64,000 nucleotides of DNA from Desulfacinum infernum DSM 9756 (GTDB lineage Bacteria; Desulfobacterota; Syntrophobacteria; Syntrophobacterales; DSM-9756). Each line of letters begins with the position of its first letter. Positions within the stretch are counted from its first letter, which is position 1. Below, piece by piece: positions 53,808 through 61,366 of the stretch. The stretch is from the NCBI RefSeq assembly GCF_900129305.1, contig NZ_FQVB01000021.1, positions 1 to 64,000 of the forward strand, given 5' to 3'. A program made the translations under genes and the position numbers. The notes under the pieces are model-generated. The model searched no databases. It saw nothing but the letters and a program-made list of their open reading frames with translations, and was not told the DNA's origin.

Positions 53808-53899
53808 CTCCGTGGCGCCGGGGACTGTCCGCCCAAAGGGCTGTTTTACGTCGAACCGTCCGAACGGGAGAAGGATTGGAAGGAAATGAGCTGAGGGTC

Positions 53900-54265
53900 A
53901 TGGCGCTGATTCTGGTCTTGGACGATGAAAAGGATGCCTGCCGGCTCATGCAGCGGGTGCTCACCGCTCTGGGGCACCGGGTGCAGGTCTTTTCCAGTTC
54001 CGCCGACGCCCGGGCCTGGCTGGAAGACCACGAGCCGGACCTGGCTTTGCTGGATATCAAGCTCCGGGAGGACGACGGCCTTTCGGTGCTCCGCCTCCTC
54101 CGATCCCGGTGGCCGGCGGCCAAGGTGATCATGATCACGGGGTTTCCGTCCGCGGAAACGGCCCGGGAAGCCACGCGCCTGGGCATTGAGGATTACCTGG
54201 TCAAGCCGGTGGAGATCGAGGAGTTGGAATATCGCGTCAACAAGGCATTGGGTTTGGTTCTTTAA
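53900..54265 (+). CDS. Stand-alone response-regulator receiver
   Basis: A 121-residue single receiver domain. Conserved positions: acidic pair in LVLDDEKD (about 8–10), phospho-acceptor Asp52 in LALLDIKLREDDG, Thr80 in VIMITGFPS and Lys102 in YLVKPVE. No output domain, so it works by binding another protein or as a phosphate relay. I choose ATG 53900 (GAGGG just upstream); the site is poor. It is the first gene after the σ54-type promoter, 33 bp before the molybdoenzyme. A receiver without its own kinase inside an enzyme operon is unusual. A histidine kinase lies 7 kb downstream. Confidence 0.88.
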   Translation: MALILVLDDEKDACRLMQRVLTALGHRVQVFSSSADARAWLEDHEPDLALLDIKLREDDGLSVLRLLRSRWPAAKVIMITGFPSAETAREATRLGIEDYLVKPVEIEELEYRVNKALGLVL

Positions 54266-54298
54266 CCGCATCAACCAACCGAGAGGAAAGGAAGCATT

Positions 54299-56392
54299 AT
54301 GGGGAAGTTGGTACACAGCATCTGCTTTATGTGCACCGTCCGGTGCCCCATCGTGGTGGAAGTGGAAGACGATGAGGTGAAATGGATCCAGGGCAACCCG
54401 CAGGTCCCTGGGATCGAAGGGGCTCTGTGCGCCAAGGGGTCCGCCGGTGTCGCTCTGCTCAACGACCACGAACGGCCCCAGTATCCCATGATCCGTACGG
54501 GCGAGCGGGGAGCTGGCCAGTGGCGCCGGGCCACCTGGGACGAGGCCCTGGACTACGTGGCGGAAAAGCTCAAGGCCATCATCGACGCCCACGGCGGCCA
54601 GAGCGTGGTCTTCGGCGAACGCACCAACCTGAACACCCACATCTCCAAGACCTTCATGCGGGCCATCGGGTCTCCCAACCACTTCACCCACGATGCGCTC
54701 TGCAAGGGTTCGGTGAACACCGCCTTCCGGTCCCTCACCGGCTACACGGACGCCCAGGTGGGCATCGACTACGCCAACACCAAGCACATCGTTCTCTACG
54801 GCCGCAACATCTTCGAGTCCCTGGAGATCAAGCCCATCAACGCGCTCCTGGACGCCATGGAAAAGGGCGCCAAGGTGACCTACATCGACCCGCGGGTGAC
54901 CATCACCGCCACCAAGGCCCACAGGTACTGGCAGATCCGCCCGGGGACGGACCTGGCCCTGAACTACGCCCTCATCCACACGATCCTCAAGGAGAACCTC
55001 TACGATGCGGCCTACGTGAGAAAGTGGGTGAGCGGCCTCAATGAACTGCGGGCCTTCGTGGAACCCTACACCCCCGAATGGGCCGAAAAGGAGACGGGCA
55101 TCCCGGCCTCCGAGATCGTGGCCCTGGCCCGGGAAGTGGCCGAAAGCAAGCCGTCGGTCATCTTCCATTACGGTTACCGCGGCGCACACCACCCCAACGA
55201 GATCCATTTCCGCCGTTCGCTCATCATCCTGAACGCGCTCATGGGGAGCATCGAAGCCAAGGGCGGCATCTTTTTCAAAAAAGGCGCCAAGGCGGCCGGC
55301 CGGGGCGACATCGGCAAGTACGTGCAGCAGGAAGGGCTGCCCAAGGTAACGGCCCCCCGCTTCGATGGTTCCGGCGCCGACAAGTTCCCCATCGCGGACA
55401 GCACCCACGGCAACCCGCAGATGCTGGCCCACGCCATCCTGAACGAGGACCCCTATCCCATCAAGGCGCTCATCGCCAACCGGTTCGAGCCCCTGCAGTC
55501 CATTCCCGACGCGGGCCGGCTGCGAAAGGCCCTGGACAAGCTGGATCTCATCGTCACGGTGGATGTGAACTTCAGCGAGATCGCCTGGTATTCGGATGTG
55601 ATCCTTCCCGAATCCACCTACCTGGAGCGGGCCGATTCCATCCAGATGGCCTCGGGCCTGAAACCTCAGCTCTTCATCCGCAAGCAGGCGGTGAGCCCCC
55701 GCTATGACACCAAGCCCGCGTGGATGATCTGGAAGGAGCTGGCCAATCGGCTGGGCATCGGCCAGTTCTTCCCCTACGAGTCCATCGAGGACATCTGGAA
55801 CTTCCAGCTCAAGGACATGGGCGTGTCCATCCAGGACTTCGACGCCAAGGGCTTTGTGGCCCTCACCGACAAGCAGATCCTGTGGGATCGGATGGAAGGC
55901 ATCCAGTTCAAGACGCCTTCCGGGAAGATCGAGCTGGTGAGCTCTCTCATGGAAGAGGCGGGCATCCCGTCCTTCGTGCCCTACGAACCGGTGCCCAAGC
56001 CGGAGGAGGGCACCTTCCGGCTGACGGTGGGCCGGTGCGCGGTGCACACCCACGTCTCCACACAGAACAACCTGTACCTGAACGAGCTGGTGCCGGAAAA
56101 CGTGCTGTGGATCCACAAGGACGCGGCCGCCAAGCTGGGCATCAAGGACGGTCAGATGGTGGAGGTGGAGTCCCCCGTGGCGGTGAGCCGTCTCAAGGCC
56201 AAAGTGACCGACACCATCCACCCAGAGGCGGTCTTCATGCTGCACGGCTTCGGAAAGACCGTTCCGGCCCAGACCCGGGCCTGCGGCAAGGGCGCCAGCG
56301 ACGCCCTGCTCCAGGAAAACATCTCCGACACCGTGGGCGGCAGCCCCGCCTTGGATCACACCCTGGTGAAGGTGCGGCCGGTCAAGGACTAA
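54299..56392 (+). CDS. Molybdopterin oxidoreductase, PhsA/PsrA-like, without Tat signal
   Basis: A 697-residue member of the DMSO-reductase superfamily. The N-terminal 4Fe-4S ligands are Cys9, Cys12, Cys16 and Cys44. The Mo-ligand position reads THDALCKGSVNTAF, with Cys135, as in thiosulfate/polysulfide reductases; formate dehydrogenases have CH or Sec. Downstream cofactor regions (ADSIQMASGLKPQLF, LGIKDGQMVEVESP) are present. Periplasmic relatives carry a twin-Arg signal. This protein begins MGKLVHSICFMC and has none, so I predict a cytoplasmic enzyme. Partner ferredoxin follows, but no membrane anchor (PhsC/NrfD) does. Substrate may be a sulfur species, or electrons may go to the large NuoF/GltD-like fusion. 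Confidence 0.9.
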   Translation: MGKLVHSICFMCTVRCPIVVEVEDDEVKWIQGNPQVPGIEGALCAKGSAGVALLNDHERPQYPMIRTGERGAGQWRRATWDEALDYVAEKLKAIIDAHGGQSVVFGERTNLNTHISKTFMRAIGSPNHFTHDALCKGSVNTAFRSLTGYTDAQVGIDYANTKHIVLYGRNIFESLEIKPINALLDAMEKGAKVTYIDPRVTITATKAHRYWQIRPGTDLALNYALIHTILKENLYDAAYVRKWVSGLNELRAFVEPYTPEWAEKETGIPASEIVALAREVAESKPSVIFHYGYRGAHHPNEIHFRRSLIILNALMGSIEAKGGIFFKKGAKAAGRGDIGKYVQQEGLPKVTAPRFDGSGADKFPIADSTHGNPQMLAHAILNEDPYPIKALIANRFEPLQSIPDAGRLRKALDKLDLIVTVDVNFSEIAWYSDVILPESTYLERADSIQMASGLKPQLFIRKQAVSPRYDTKPAWMIWKELANRLGIGQFFPYESIEDIWNFQLKDMGVSIQDFDAKGFVALTDKQILWDRMEGIQFKTPSGKIELVSSLMEEAGIPSFVPYEPVPKPEEGTFRLTVGRCAVHTHVSTQNNLYLNELVPENVLWIHKDAAAKLGIKDGQMVEVESPVAVSRLKAKVTDTIHPEAVFMLHGFGKTVPAQTRACGKGASDALLQENISDTVGGSPALDHTLVKVRPVKD

Positions 56393-56479
56393 GGAATCCG
56401 CTCCGGGCGGTTCCAGGCAGGAAAAAGAACCCGCAGCGCCGCTGCGGAGATGAGATGGGAAAAGATTCGGGAGGACTCC

Positions 56480-57004
56480 ATGAGTCGGTACTATATGCTG
56501 CAGGATCAGAAGAGGTGCATTGGATGTCTCAGCTGCGAAGTCCACTGCAAGGCCAACAAGGGCCTTCCCGTGGGACCGCGTCTCGGCCAGATCATGCCCG
56601 TGGGCCCCAAGATGGTGGGGGATGTTCCCCGCATGGCCTTCGTCTTCATGCCGTGCTTCCACTGTGAAGAGCCCTGGTGCGTGTCCGTGTGCCCCACGGG
56701 CGCCATGCGCAAGCGGCCCAAGGACGGCATCGTTTACGTGGACGCGGACCTGTGCGTGGGATGCAAGAGCTGCATCACGGCCTGTCCCTGGGGCGCGCCC
56801 CAGTGGAACCCGGAAACGGGCAAGGTGGTCAAGTGCGACTACTGCATGGACCGGGTGGATCGCGGCCTGAAGCCCGCCTGCGTCACCAAGTGCCTCACCC
56901 ACTGCCTCAAGTTCGGCACCGTGGAGGAGATGGACCAGAAGCGGCGGGAGCGGTTCGCCAAGAACGTGGCCTTCGAGCTGGAAACGCTGGTGAGCGGCCG
57001 CTAG
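56480..57004 (+). CDS. Four-cluster 4Fe-4S ferredoxin subunit (PhsB/DmsB-like)
   Basis: A 174-residue electron-transfer subunit with four 4Fe-4S centres. Cys13, 16, 19 and 23 (KRCIGCLSCEVHCK), CFHCEEPWCVSVCPTGAM, CVGCKSCITACPWGAP, and CDYCMDRVDRGLKPACVTKC provide the ligands. I start at ATG 56480, 6 nt after GGGAGG. It follows the molybdoenzyme by 87 bp. The stop codon TAG (57002–57004) lies inside the inverted end of a MITE-like repeat, so the insertion may have set or replaced the original C-terminus. No NrfD-type anchor gene follows. Confidence 0.93.
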   Translation: MSRYYMLQDQKRCIGCLSCEVHCKANKGLPVGPRLGQIMPVGPKMVGDVPRMAFVFMPCFHCEEPWCVSVCPTGAMRKRPKDGIVYVDADLCVGCKSCITACPWGAPQWNPETGKVVKCDYCMDRVDRGLKPACVTKCLTHCLKFGTVEEMDQKRRERFAKNVAFELETLVSGR

Positions 57005-57170
57005 GAGGCTGTCTGACAATGGGTTCTTTGCCTCGTGTTGTTTCCATCCGTCATCCCCGCGAAGCTTGCCCCCGGCTTGAACGGGGAGCGGGGATCCAGG
57101 ATTTCCGAGAACCTATGGACTCCCTCTTGCGCGGGAGTGACGGTTGGGGGAGTTCTCGGACAGGCTCCTA
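57002..57170. repeat. MITE-like dispersed repeat, copy 2
   Basis: 169 bp with 15-bp inverted ends TAGGAGGCTGTCTGA (57002–57016) and TCGGACAGGCTCCTA (57156–57170), matching at 13 of 15 positions. The inner blocks CCGTCATCCCCGCGAAGC and TTGCGCGGGAGTGACGGTTG match copies 1 and 3. Its left end supplies the stop codon of the ferredoxin gene. Confidence 0.8.
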
Positions 57171-57236
57171 GGGGCTTGTCTGAGACCGCTCGGGATGACC
57201 GCTTGCTCGTAGCGCAGCCCTTCGGGGCTGCGGAAA
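57170..57236. repeat. Dispersed repeat (GTAGCGCAGCCC hairpin family), copy 2
   Basis: Begins directly at the end of MITE-like copy 2: AGGGGCTTGTCTGAGACCGC, GATGACCG, then the hairpin CGTAGCGCAGCCC, TTCGG, GGCTGCGG. Pairs with 17081–17149. Confidence 0.65.
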
Positions 57237-57255
57237 AGACCCTCGACCTCGGATG

Positions 57256-57330
57256 GGCCATCGGTGGCCTGTCCCAACATGGGGCACGACGGCCCTTTCC
57301 CGCGGGGCTGAAGCCCCGCGGCTACGAAAA
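57256..57330. repeat. Dispersed hairpin repeat (GGGGCTGAAGCCCC type), copy 2
   Basis: ATCGGTGGCCTGTCCC followed, after an insertion, by CCCGCGGGGCTGAAGCCCCG then CGGCTACGAAAAG. It shares both parts with 4841–4880. Confidence 0.55.
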
Positions 57331-57398
57331 GAGCGGAAGCATCCCGGCTTCTGGAACCGGAGAGCCGTTCTCGGGCACGGTCCTGGGAGGCTGTCTCC

Positions 57399-57540
57399 AG
57401 GAGCTTGTCTGAAAACGACCGATTTCCGCCGGTCAATGCCCATTCGTCATCCCCGTGAATGCGGGGATCCAGGGATTCCGGCAACTTATAGACTCCCGCT
57501 TGCGCGGGAGTGACGGTTGGGGGAGTTCTCGGACAGGCTC
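57399..57540. repeat. MITE-like dispersed repeat, copy 3
   Basis: Left end AGGAGCTTGTCTGA (57399–57412), right end TCGGACAGGCTC (57529–57540). Inside, TGCCCATTCGTCATCCCCG and ACTTATAGACTCCCGC, then TTGCGCGGGAGTGACGG, nearly identical to copy 1. Confidence 0.75.
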
Positions 57541-57585
57541 GGAGAAGGCCACCCGTTGGAGGGGTTACCTGTCCGTCGGGCAGAT

Positions 57586-57615
57586 GTAGGGGCGGTTCGC
57601 GAACCGCCCCTGCAC
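57586..57615. repeat. Dispersed palindromic repeat (GTAGGGGCGGTTCG type)
   Basis: GTAGGGGCGGTTCGC mirrored by GAACCGCCCCTGCAC: same GTAGGGGC…GCCCC frame as the other palindromes but with a different centre. A weaker sibling, AGGGGCGAAAAATC/TTTGGCCCCTAC, lies at 57661–57686. Confidence 0.65.
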
Positions 57616-57748
57616 GAGCGGCGGAAGGCTCATTGGGAATCTCAAGAGACCGGGCCCTGCAGGGGCGAAAAATCTTTGGCCCCTACACGGTCCGGTCCCG
57701 GCCCATGGCGTTTTGTCCCTCGAACGAGCCCCTTCCGGCCTTGTCGCG

Positions 57749-57794
57749 AAACCACAAAAGGAGCCCACCCCGGGTGGGCTCCCTTTGTGGTTTT
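57749..57794 (+). terminator. Strong hairpin with T tail just upstream of the fusion gene
   Basis: AAACCACAAAAGGAGCCCACC (57749–57769) pairs over about 20 bp with GGTGGGCTCCCTTTGTGGTTT, and ends in TTTT (57791–57794). It lies only 35 bp before the ATG at 57829, so it is either the terminator of the upstream operon or an attenuator in the fusion gene's leader. Confidence 0.7.
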
Positions 57795-57828
57795 ACGACG
57801 AACTTACAGACAACGGGAGTATCTATCC

Positions 57829-60800
57829 ATGGCGGATCAAAACGCTTTGACACCCCTTTTCACCGTTCAAATCGCCACCTTTCCCGGCGCTCCGCTGGAT
57901 GAGGCGGAGGCCGTTCGGGAAGCCTTCGTGAAGGAATTGGAAAAACGATCGGCCCGGGACCTGACCCCCATCCACGTGACCTTCACCGGCTGGCACGGAA
58001 TCGAAGGAAAGGACGTGATGGTTCGGGTCCAGGTGGGCCAGGAAGTCTCCATCTACCAGATGGTGACGCCGGACATGACCGGTCGGATCGTGGAACAGCA
58101 CCTCCTGGGGGGACGCCCCGTCACGGAATGGCTGGCCGGCCGGGACCTGGAAGCCTTCTACCAGCCCCAGAAGCTGGTGGTGAGCCAGTGGGCCGGGACC
58201 ATGGATCCCACGGATCTTCAGGCCTACCGGGATCAGGACGGCTACGACGGTTATCTCCACTTCGCCCGGGAAGGTTTCCAGGGGTTTCGGGCCTTGGTGG
58301 AACCGGGCGACCTGAAGGATGGATCCACACTGGACGGTCGTCTCGTGGTGGAGTTGTGGAGGGAAGCGCTGGAGCGGCCCGGGAAACGGGCGGTGGTGGT
58401 GAACGCCTGCCTTCCTGCCTGGGAGGCGGGGCCGGAGCTCCTCCTGCTGGAAGGCGCGCCGCACCAGGTCCTGGAAGGGGCCTTGCTGGCCTCGGGGGTT
58501 CTGGAAGCCGACCGGATTCTCTTTCTGGTTCCGAGGTATGCCCGCACCGCCCGGGAACGCCTGGAGGAGGCCCTCCGCGTTCTGCTGGAAAGCGATCTTT
58601 TGGACATCTCGGGACACAAGCCCTCCATGGAGATCGCCGTTTCCGAACACGTGTTCTTGAACGAGGACGAGGCGAGCTTCCGGAGGGCCCTGGGCGCTCA
58701 ACTGCCGGCCGATGTCTCCCTGGTGGCCCACGGCGTGGAGGCGGTGGCCCTGCTGCCTCTTCCGGCCCAGCGAGTGCTCTACGGCCAGACGACCATTACG
58801 GATCCTTCGGACTACCACACCCGGATCTTCCGGCTGAGCGGCCCGGTGGTGCGGCCCGGGTTCGTGGAGGTGGCGGCGGGAGCCCCTCTTGCCCAGGTGG
58901 TGGACCAGATCGGAGGCGGGCCGCTCCCAGGCCATCGCCCCAAGGCCCTGTGGGTGGGAGGCGCCGTGGGCGGCGTCTTTCCCCTGCGACTTTCGGAACT
59001 GTCCCTGGATCACGAAACCCTCAAAGGTCTTGGGGCCTGTCTCTCGGTGGGCCAGGTCCGGCTGCTGGACGACCGGGAATGCGTGGTGGCTCAGGTGAGG
59101 GAATCGTTCCGCAGGTTGATGGCGGCTCGCATGGGCCGTTGCGCCGTCTTCGACGCCGAGGCACCTGAAATACTGGAAATCCTGGAGGCGGTCACGGAGG
59201 GGCGGGCGACTTCCGATTCCCTCCCCGAACTGGAACGGCGCTGCACGCGGGTTCGGGAAGAAGCGTCGGGGGCACTCCTTCGAAACAGCGTGAACCCCAT
59301 CCTCACGTCCCTTCAGTTCTTCCACGAAGAATACCGCATGCACACGGAAAACAAGCACTGCCCCGCCCGTGTGTGCGCCCGGCTCATCCCGGCTCCCTGC
59401 CAGATGGCCTGTCCCACCAGCATCGACATCCCCAGCTACCTGGCTCACGTGGCCCACGGGGAGCCCGCCAAGGCCCTGGAGGTCATCCGACACGACAACC
59501 CCTTCCCCTGGGTCTGCGGCCTCATCTGTCCGCACCCGTGCGAACGGGCCTGCGTGCGGGGACACTTGGACCAGCCCATCAACATCCGCTACCTCAAGGC
59601 CTATGCCGCCCAGTGGGCCGAGGAGCGAAACCTCTATGACGTGACCCCGCCCGCGGAAAAGGAACCCCAGAAGGTGGCGGTGGTGGGATCGGGTCCGGCG
59701 GGGCTGGCCGCCGCCCATTACCTGGCTTCCATGGGCTATCCGGTCACCATCTTCGAAGCCAACCCCATCCCGGGAGGATTGTTGGTCACGGGCATTCCCG
59801 AATATCGCCTGCCCCGGTCCGTGGTGCGCAAGGAAATCCAGCTGCTGGAACGACTGGGAGTGGAAATCCGCACCGGCGTCACGGTGGGGGAAGACGTCAC
59901 TCTGGATGAACTGCGGGCTCAAGGCTACAAGGCCTTCTTCCTGGGCATCGGCGCCCACCAGAGCTATCAGCTGAAGATCGAAGGCGAGGCCGAATACCCT
60001 CAGGTCATGTGCGTAATCCGCTTCCTGCGCGAAGTGAACCTGGGGCAGCGCGCCAAGCCCGCCGACAAGGTGGTGGTGGTGGGAGGCGGCAACGCGGCCA
60101 TGGACGCCGCCCGTACCTGCATCCGACTGGGCTGCAAGGAAGTGCACGTGGCCTACCGGCGCACCCTGGAGCAGATGCCCGCCCATTCCGAAGAAGTCCG
60201 CCAGGCCATGGAAGAAGGCGTTCAGTTCCACTTCCTGGCCGTGCCGGTGAAGGTGGTGGGAGAAAACGGCCGGGTGACGCACCTGGAGTGCCTGCAGGCG
60301 CGCCTTGGAAAGCCGGACGCCAGCGGCCGCCGGCGGCCCATCCCGGTGGCGGGAAGCAACTTCCGCATCGAAGCCGGGGCCGTAATCCGGGCCATCGGGC
60401 AGCAACCGAAACTGTCTTCGTTTGGAGACGACCTGCCTTTCCAGGTGACGCCCCGAAATCTCATCGTCACCGAGCCCTATTCCACCCGCACCAGCGTGGA
60501 GGACATCTTTGCCGGTGGAGATGCCGTGACGGGGCCGGCCACCGTGGTGGAGGCCATCGCGGCCGGCAAGCAGGCGGCTCTCGACATCGACCACTACCTG
60601 CAGGGGCGCCAAGGGCCGGCACCGGTCTTTCGGGCTCATCGGCGCGACCAGGTTCCCTTTGTAGTCCAGTCTGCGAAAGAGAAGAGGGACGCACGGCGGG
60701 TGCCGCTCCACCTGGTGGATCCCGAGGTTCGGAAGCACACCTTCGATCCGGTGGAACTGGGCTACAGCGATGAAGAAGCCCGGGCGGAAGCCAAGAGGTG

Positions 60801-61212
60801 CCTGCGCTGCGACGTGTGCATCCGGTGCGGAACGTGCGAACGGGTCTGCCGGGACGACATGCAGGTGCACGCCTTGGGATTTTCCCAGATCAGCACCACG
60901 GAAAGGGTGCTCACCGACTACGAAAGACCATCGGAAAAGTGCATCACGTGCGGGGCCTGCGCCCTGGCCTGCCCCACGGGAGCCATTCAGTTCGAAGAAA
61001 ACGACCGCCGCCGCCGGGTGAGCCTGTGCGGTACGGAACTGAACGCCCTGGACGTCCCGGCCTGCAAGGCCTGCGGCAAGCCCTTTGTCCCCAAGCGCTA
61101 CCTGGACTATGTTCAGAAAAGGGCGGATGCGGCCACGGGCAAGCGGGTCTTTCGCAATCTGTGCCCGGAATGCGCCCGCCGGGTCCGGGCCGAACGGTTT
61201 TGGAAAGCGTGA
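57829..61212 (+). CDS. Fusion of a cofactor-stripped NuoF/HydB scaffold with a GltD-like flavoprotein
   Basis: An 1127-residue protein from ATG 57829 (GGGAG upstream). Residues 1–110 are a thioredoxin-like NuoE/HydB N-domain with no cluster cysteines. 115–500 follow NuoF (VVVNACLPAWEAGPELLLLE; SLBB-like FRLSGPVVRPGFVEVAAGAP; NPILTSLQFFHEEYRMH), yet the FMN loop GRGGAGFPTG and the N3 cluster CGxC ligands are missing. From 505, a GltD-like module: CPARVCARLIPAPCQMACP, FAD Rossmann VAVVGSGPAGLAAAHYL (617 on), NAD(P) Rossmann KVVVVGGGNAAMDAA (about 747). The C-terminus has CLRCDVCIRCGTCERVC (about 991), CITCGACALACPTGAI (about 1039) and a CxxC…CxxC zinc ribbon. Likely a cytoplasmic NAD(P)H-linked electron hub. 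Confidence 0.85.
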   Translation: MADQNALTPLFTVQIATFPGAPLDEAEAVREAFVKELEKRSARDLTPIHVTFTGWHGIEGKDVMVRVQVGQEVSIYQMVTPDMTGRIVEQHLLGGRPVTEWLAGRDLEAFYQPQKLVVSQWAGTMDPTDLQAYRDQDGYDGYLHFAREGFQGFRALVEPGDLKDGSTLDGRLVVELWREALERPGKRAVVVNACLPAWEAGPELLLLEGAPHQVLEGALLASGVLEADRILFLVPRYARTARERLEEALRVLLESDLLDISGHKPSMEIAVSEHVFLNEDEASFRRALGAQLPADVSLVAHGVEAVALLPLPAQRVLYGQTTITDPSDYHTRIFRLSGPVVRPGFVEVAAGAPLAQVVDQIGGGPLPGHRPKALWVGGAVGGVFPLRLSELSLDHETLKGLGACLSVGQVRLLDDRECVVAQVRESFRRLMAARMGRCAVFDAEAPEILEILEAVTEGRATSDSLPELERRCTRVREEASGALLRNSVNPILTSLQFFHEEYRMHTENKHCPARVCARLIPAPCQMACPTSIDIPSYLAHVAHGEPAKALEVIRHDNPFPWVCGLICPHPCERACVRGHLDQPINIRYLKAYAAQWAEERNLYDVTPPAEKEPQKVAVVGSGPAGLAAAHYLASMGYPVTIFEANPIPGGLLVTGIPEYRLPRSVVRKEIQLLERLGVEIRTGVTVGEDVTLDELRAQGYKAFFLGIGAHQSYQLKIEGEAEYPQVMCVIRFLREVNLGQRAKPADKVVVVGGGNAAMDAARTCIRLGCKEVHVAYRRTLEQMPAHSEEVRQAMEEGVQFHFLAVPVKVVGENGRVTHLECLQARLGKPDASGRRRPIPVAGSNFRIEAGAVIRAIGQQPKLSSFGDDLPFQVTPRNLIVTEPYSTRTSVEDIFAGGDAVTGPATVVEAIAAGKQAALDIDHYLQGRQGPAPVFRAHRRDQVPFVVQSAKEKRDARRVPLHLVDPEVRKHTFDPVELGYSDEEARAEAKRCLRCDVCIRCGTCERVCRDDMQVHALGFSQISTTERVLTDYERPSEKCITCGACALACPTGAIQFEENDRRRRVSLCGTELNALDVPACKACGKPFVPKRYLDYVQKRADAATGKRVFRNLCPECARRVRAERFWKA

Positions 61213-61215
61213 ACC

Positions 61216-61241
61216 GTGATGAGTGATGAGTGACGGGTGAC
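61216..61241. repeat. Dispersed repeat (ATGAGTGACGGGTGA type)
   Basis: GTGATGAGTGATGAGTGACG then GGTGAC, starting 4 bp past the stop of the fusion gene. Related to 8623–8653 and 51202–51260. Confidence 0.65.
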
Positions 61242-61246
61242 GGGGC

Positions 61247-61286
61247 TCCCCCCTCTTTCAAAGGGGGGTCGGGGGGGGATTGCCCC
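61247..61286. repeat. Dispersed C/G-run palindrome, copy 2
   Basis: TCCCCCCTCTTTCAAAGGGG then GGTCGGGGGGGGATTGCCCC; the inverted counterpart of 10723–10760. Its stem (CCCCCC…GGGGGG) has no T tail. Confidence 0.65.
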
Positions 61287-61366
61287 AAGGGATGCCGGCA
61301 GGACGGGGCCTCCGCGAGGGCTTCACATTCAGACGGGTACGGGGGCGGGCTTCCGGGAGGGTTGAG

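Larger units (their letters stand above)
53102..53899. other. 798-bp divergent regulatory region of the sulfur locus
   Basis: No supported gene. It holds two outward-facing σ54-type sites, one for each side (minus 53337–53352, plus 53792–53807), with about 440 bp between them. That space is where a dimeric activator would bind. Two direct copies of TGGCACCTG (near 53492 and 53642) lie in it. A perfect ribosome-site-like AAGGAGGTGAT on the minus strand near 53245 is not followed by a usable start. Confidence 0.65.
57005..57828. other. 824-bp repeat-dense gap before the NuoF/GltD-like fusion gene
   Basis: No supported gene. The gap is almost entirely dispersed repeats: MITE-like copies 2 (57002–57170) and 3 (57399–57540), the GTAGCGCAGCCC hairpin family (57170–57236), the GCGGGGCTGAAGCCCC hairpin (57256–57330), palindromes at 57586–57615 and 57661–57686, and a terminator-like hairpin (57749–57794). 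This makes it the repeat hot spot of the window. Confidence 0.7.
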
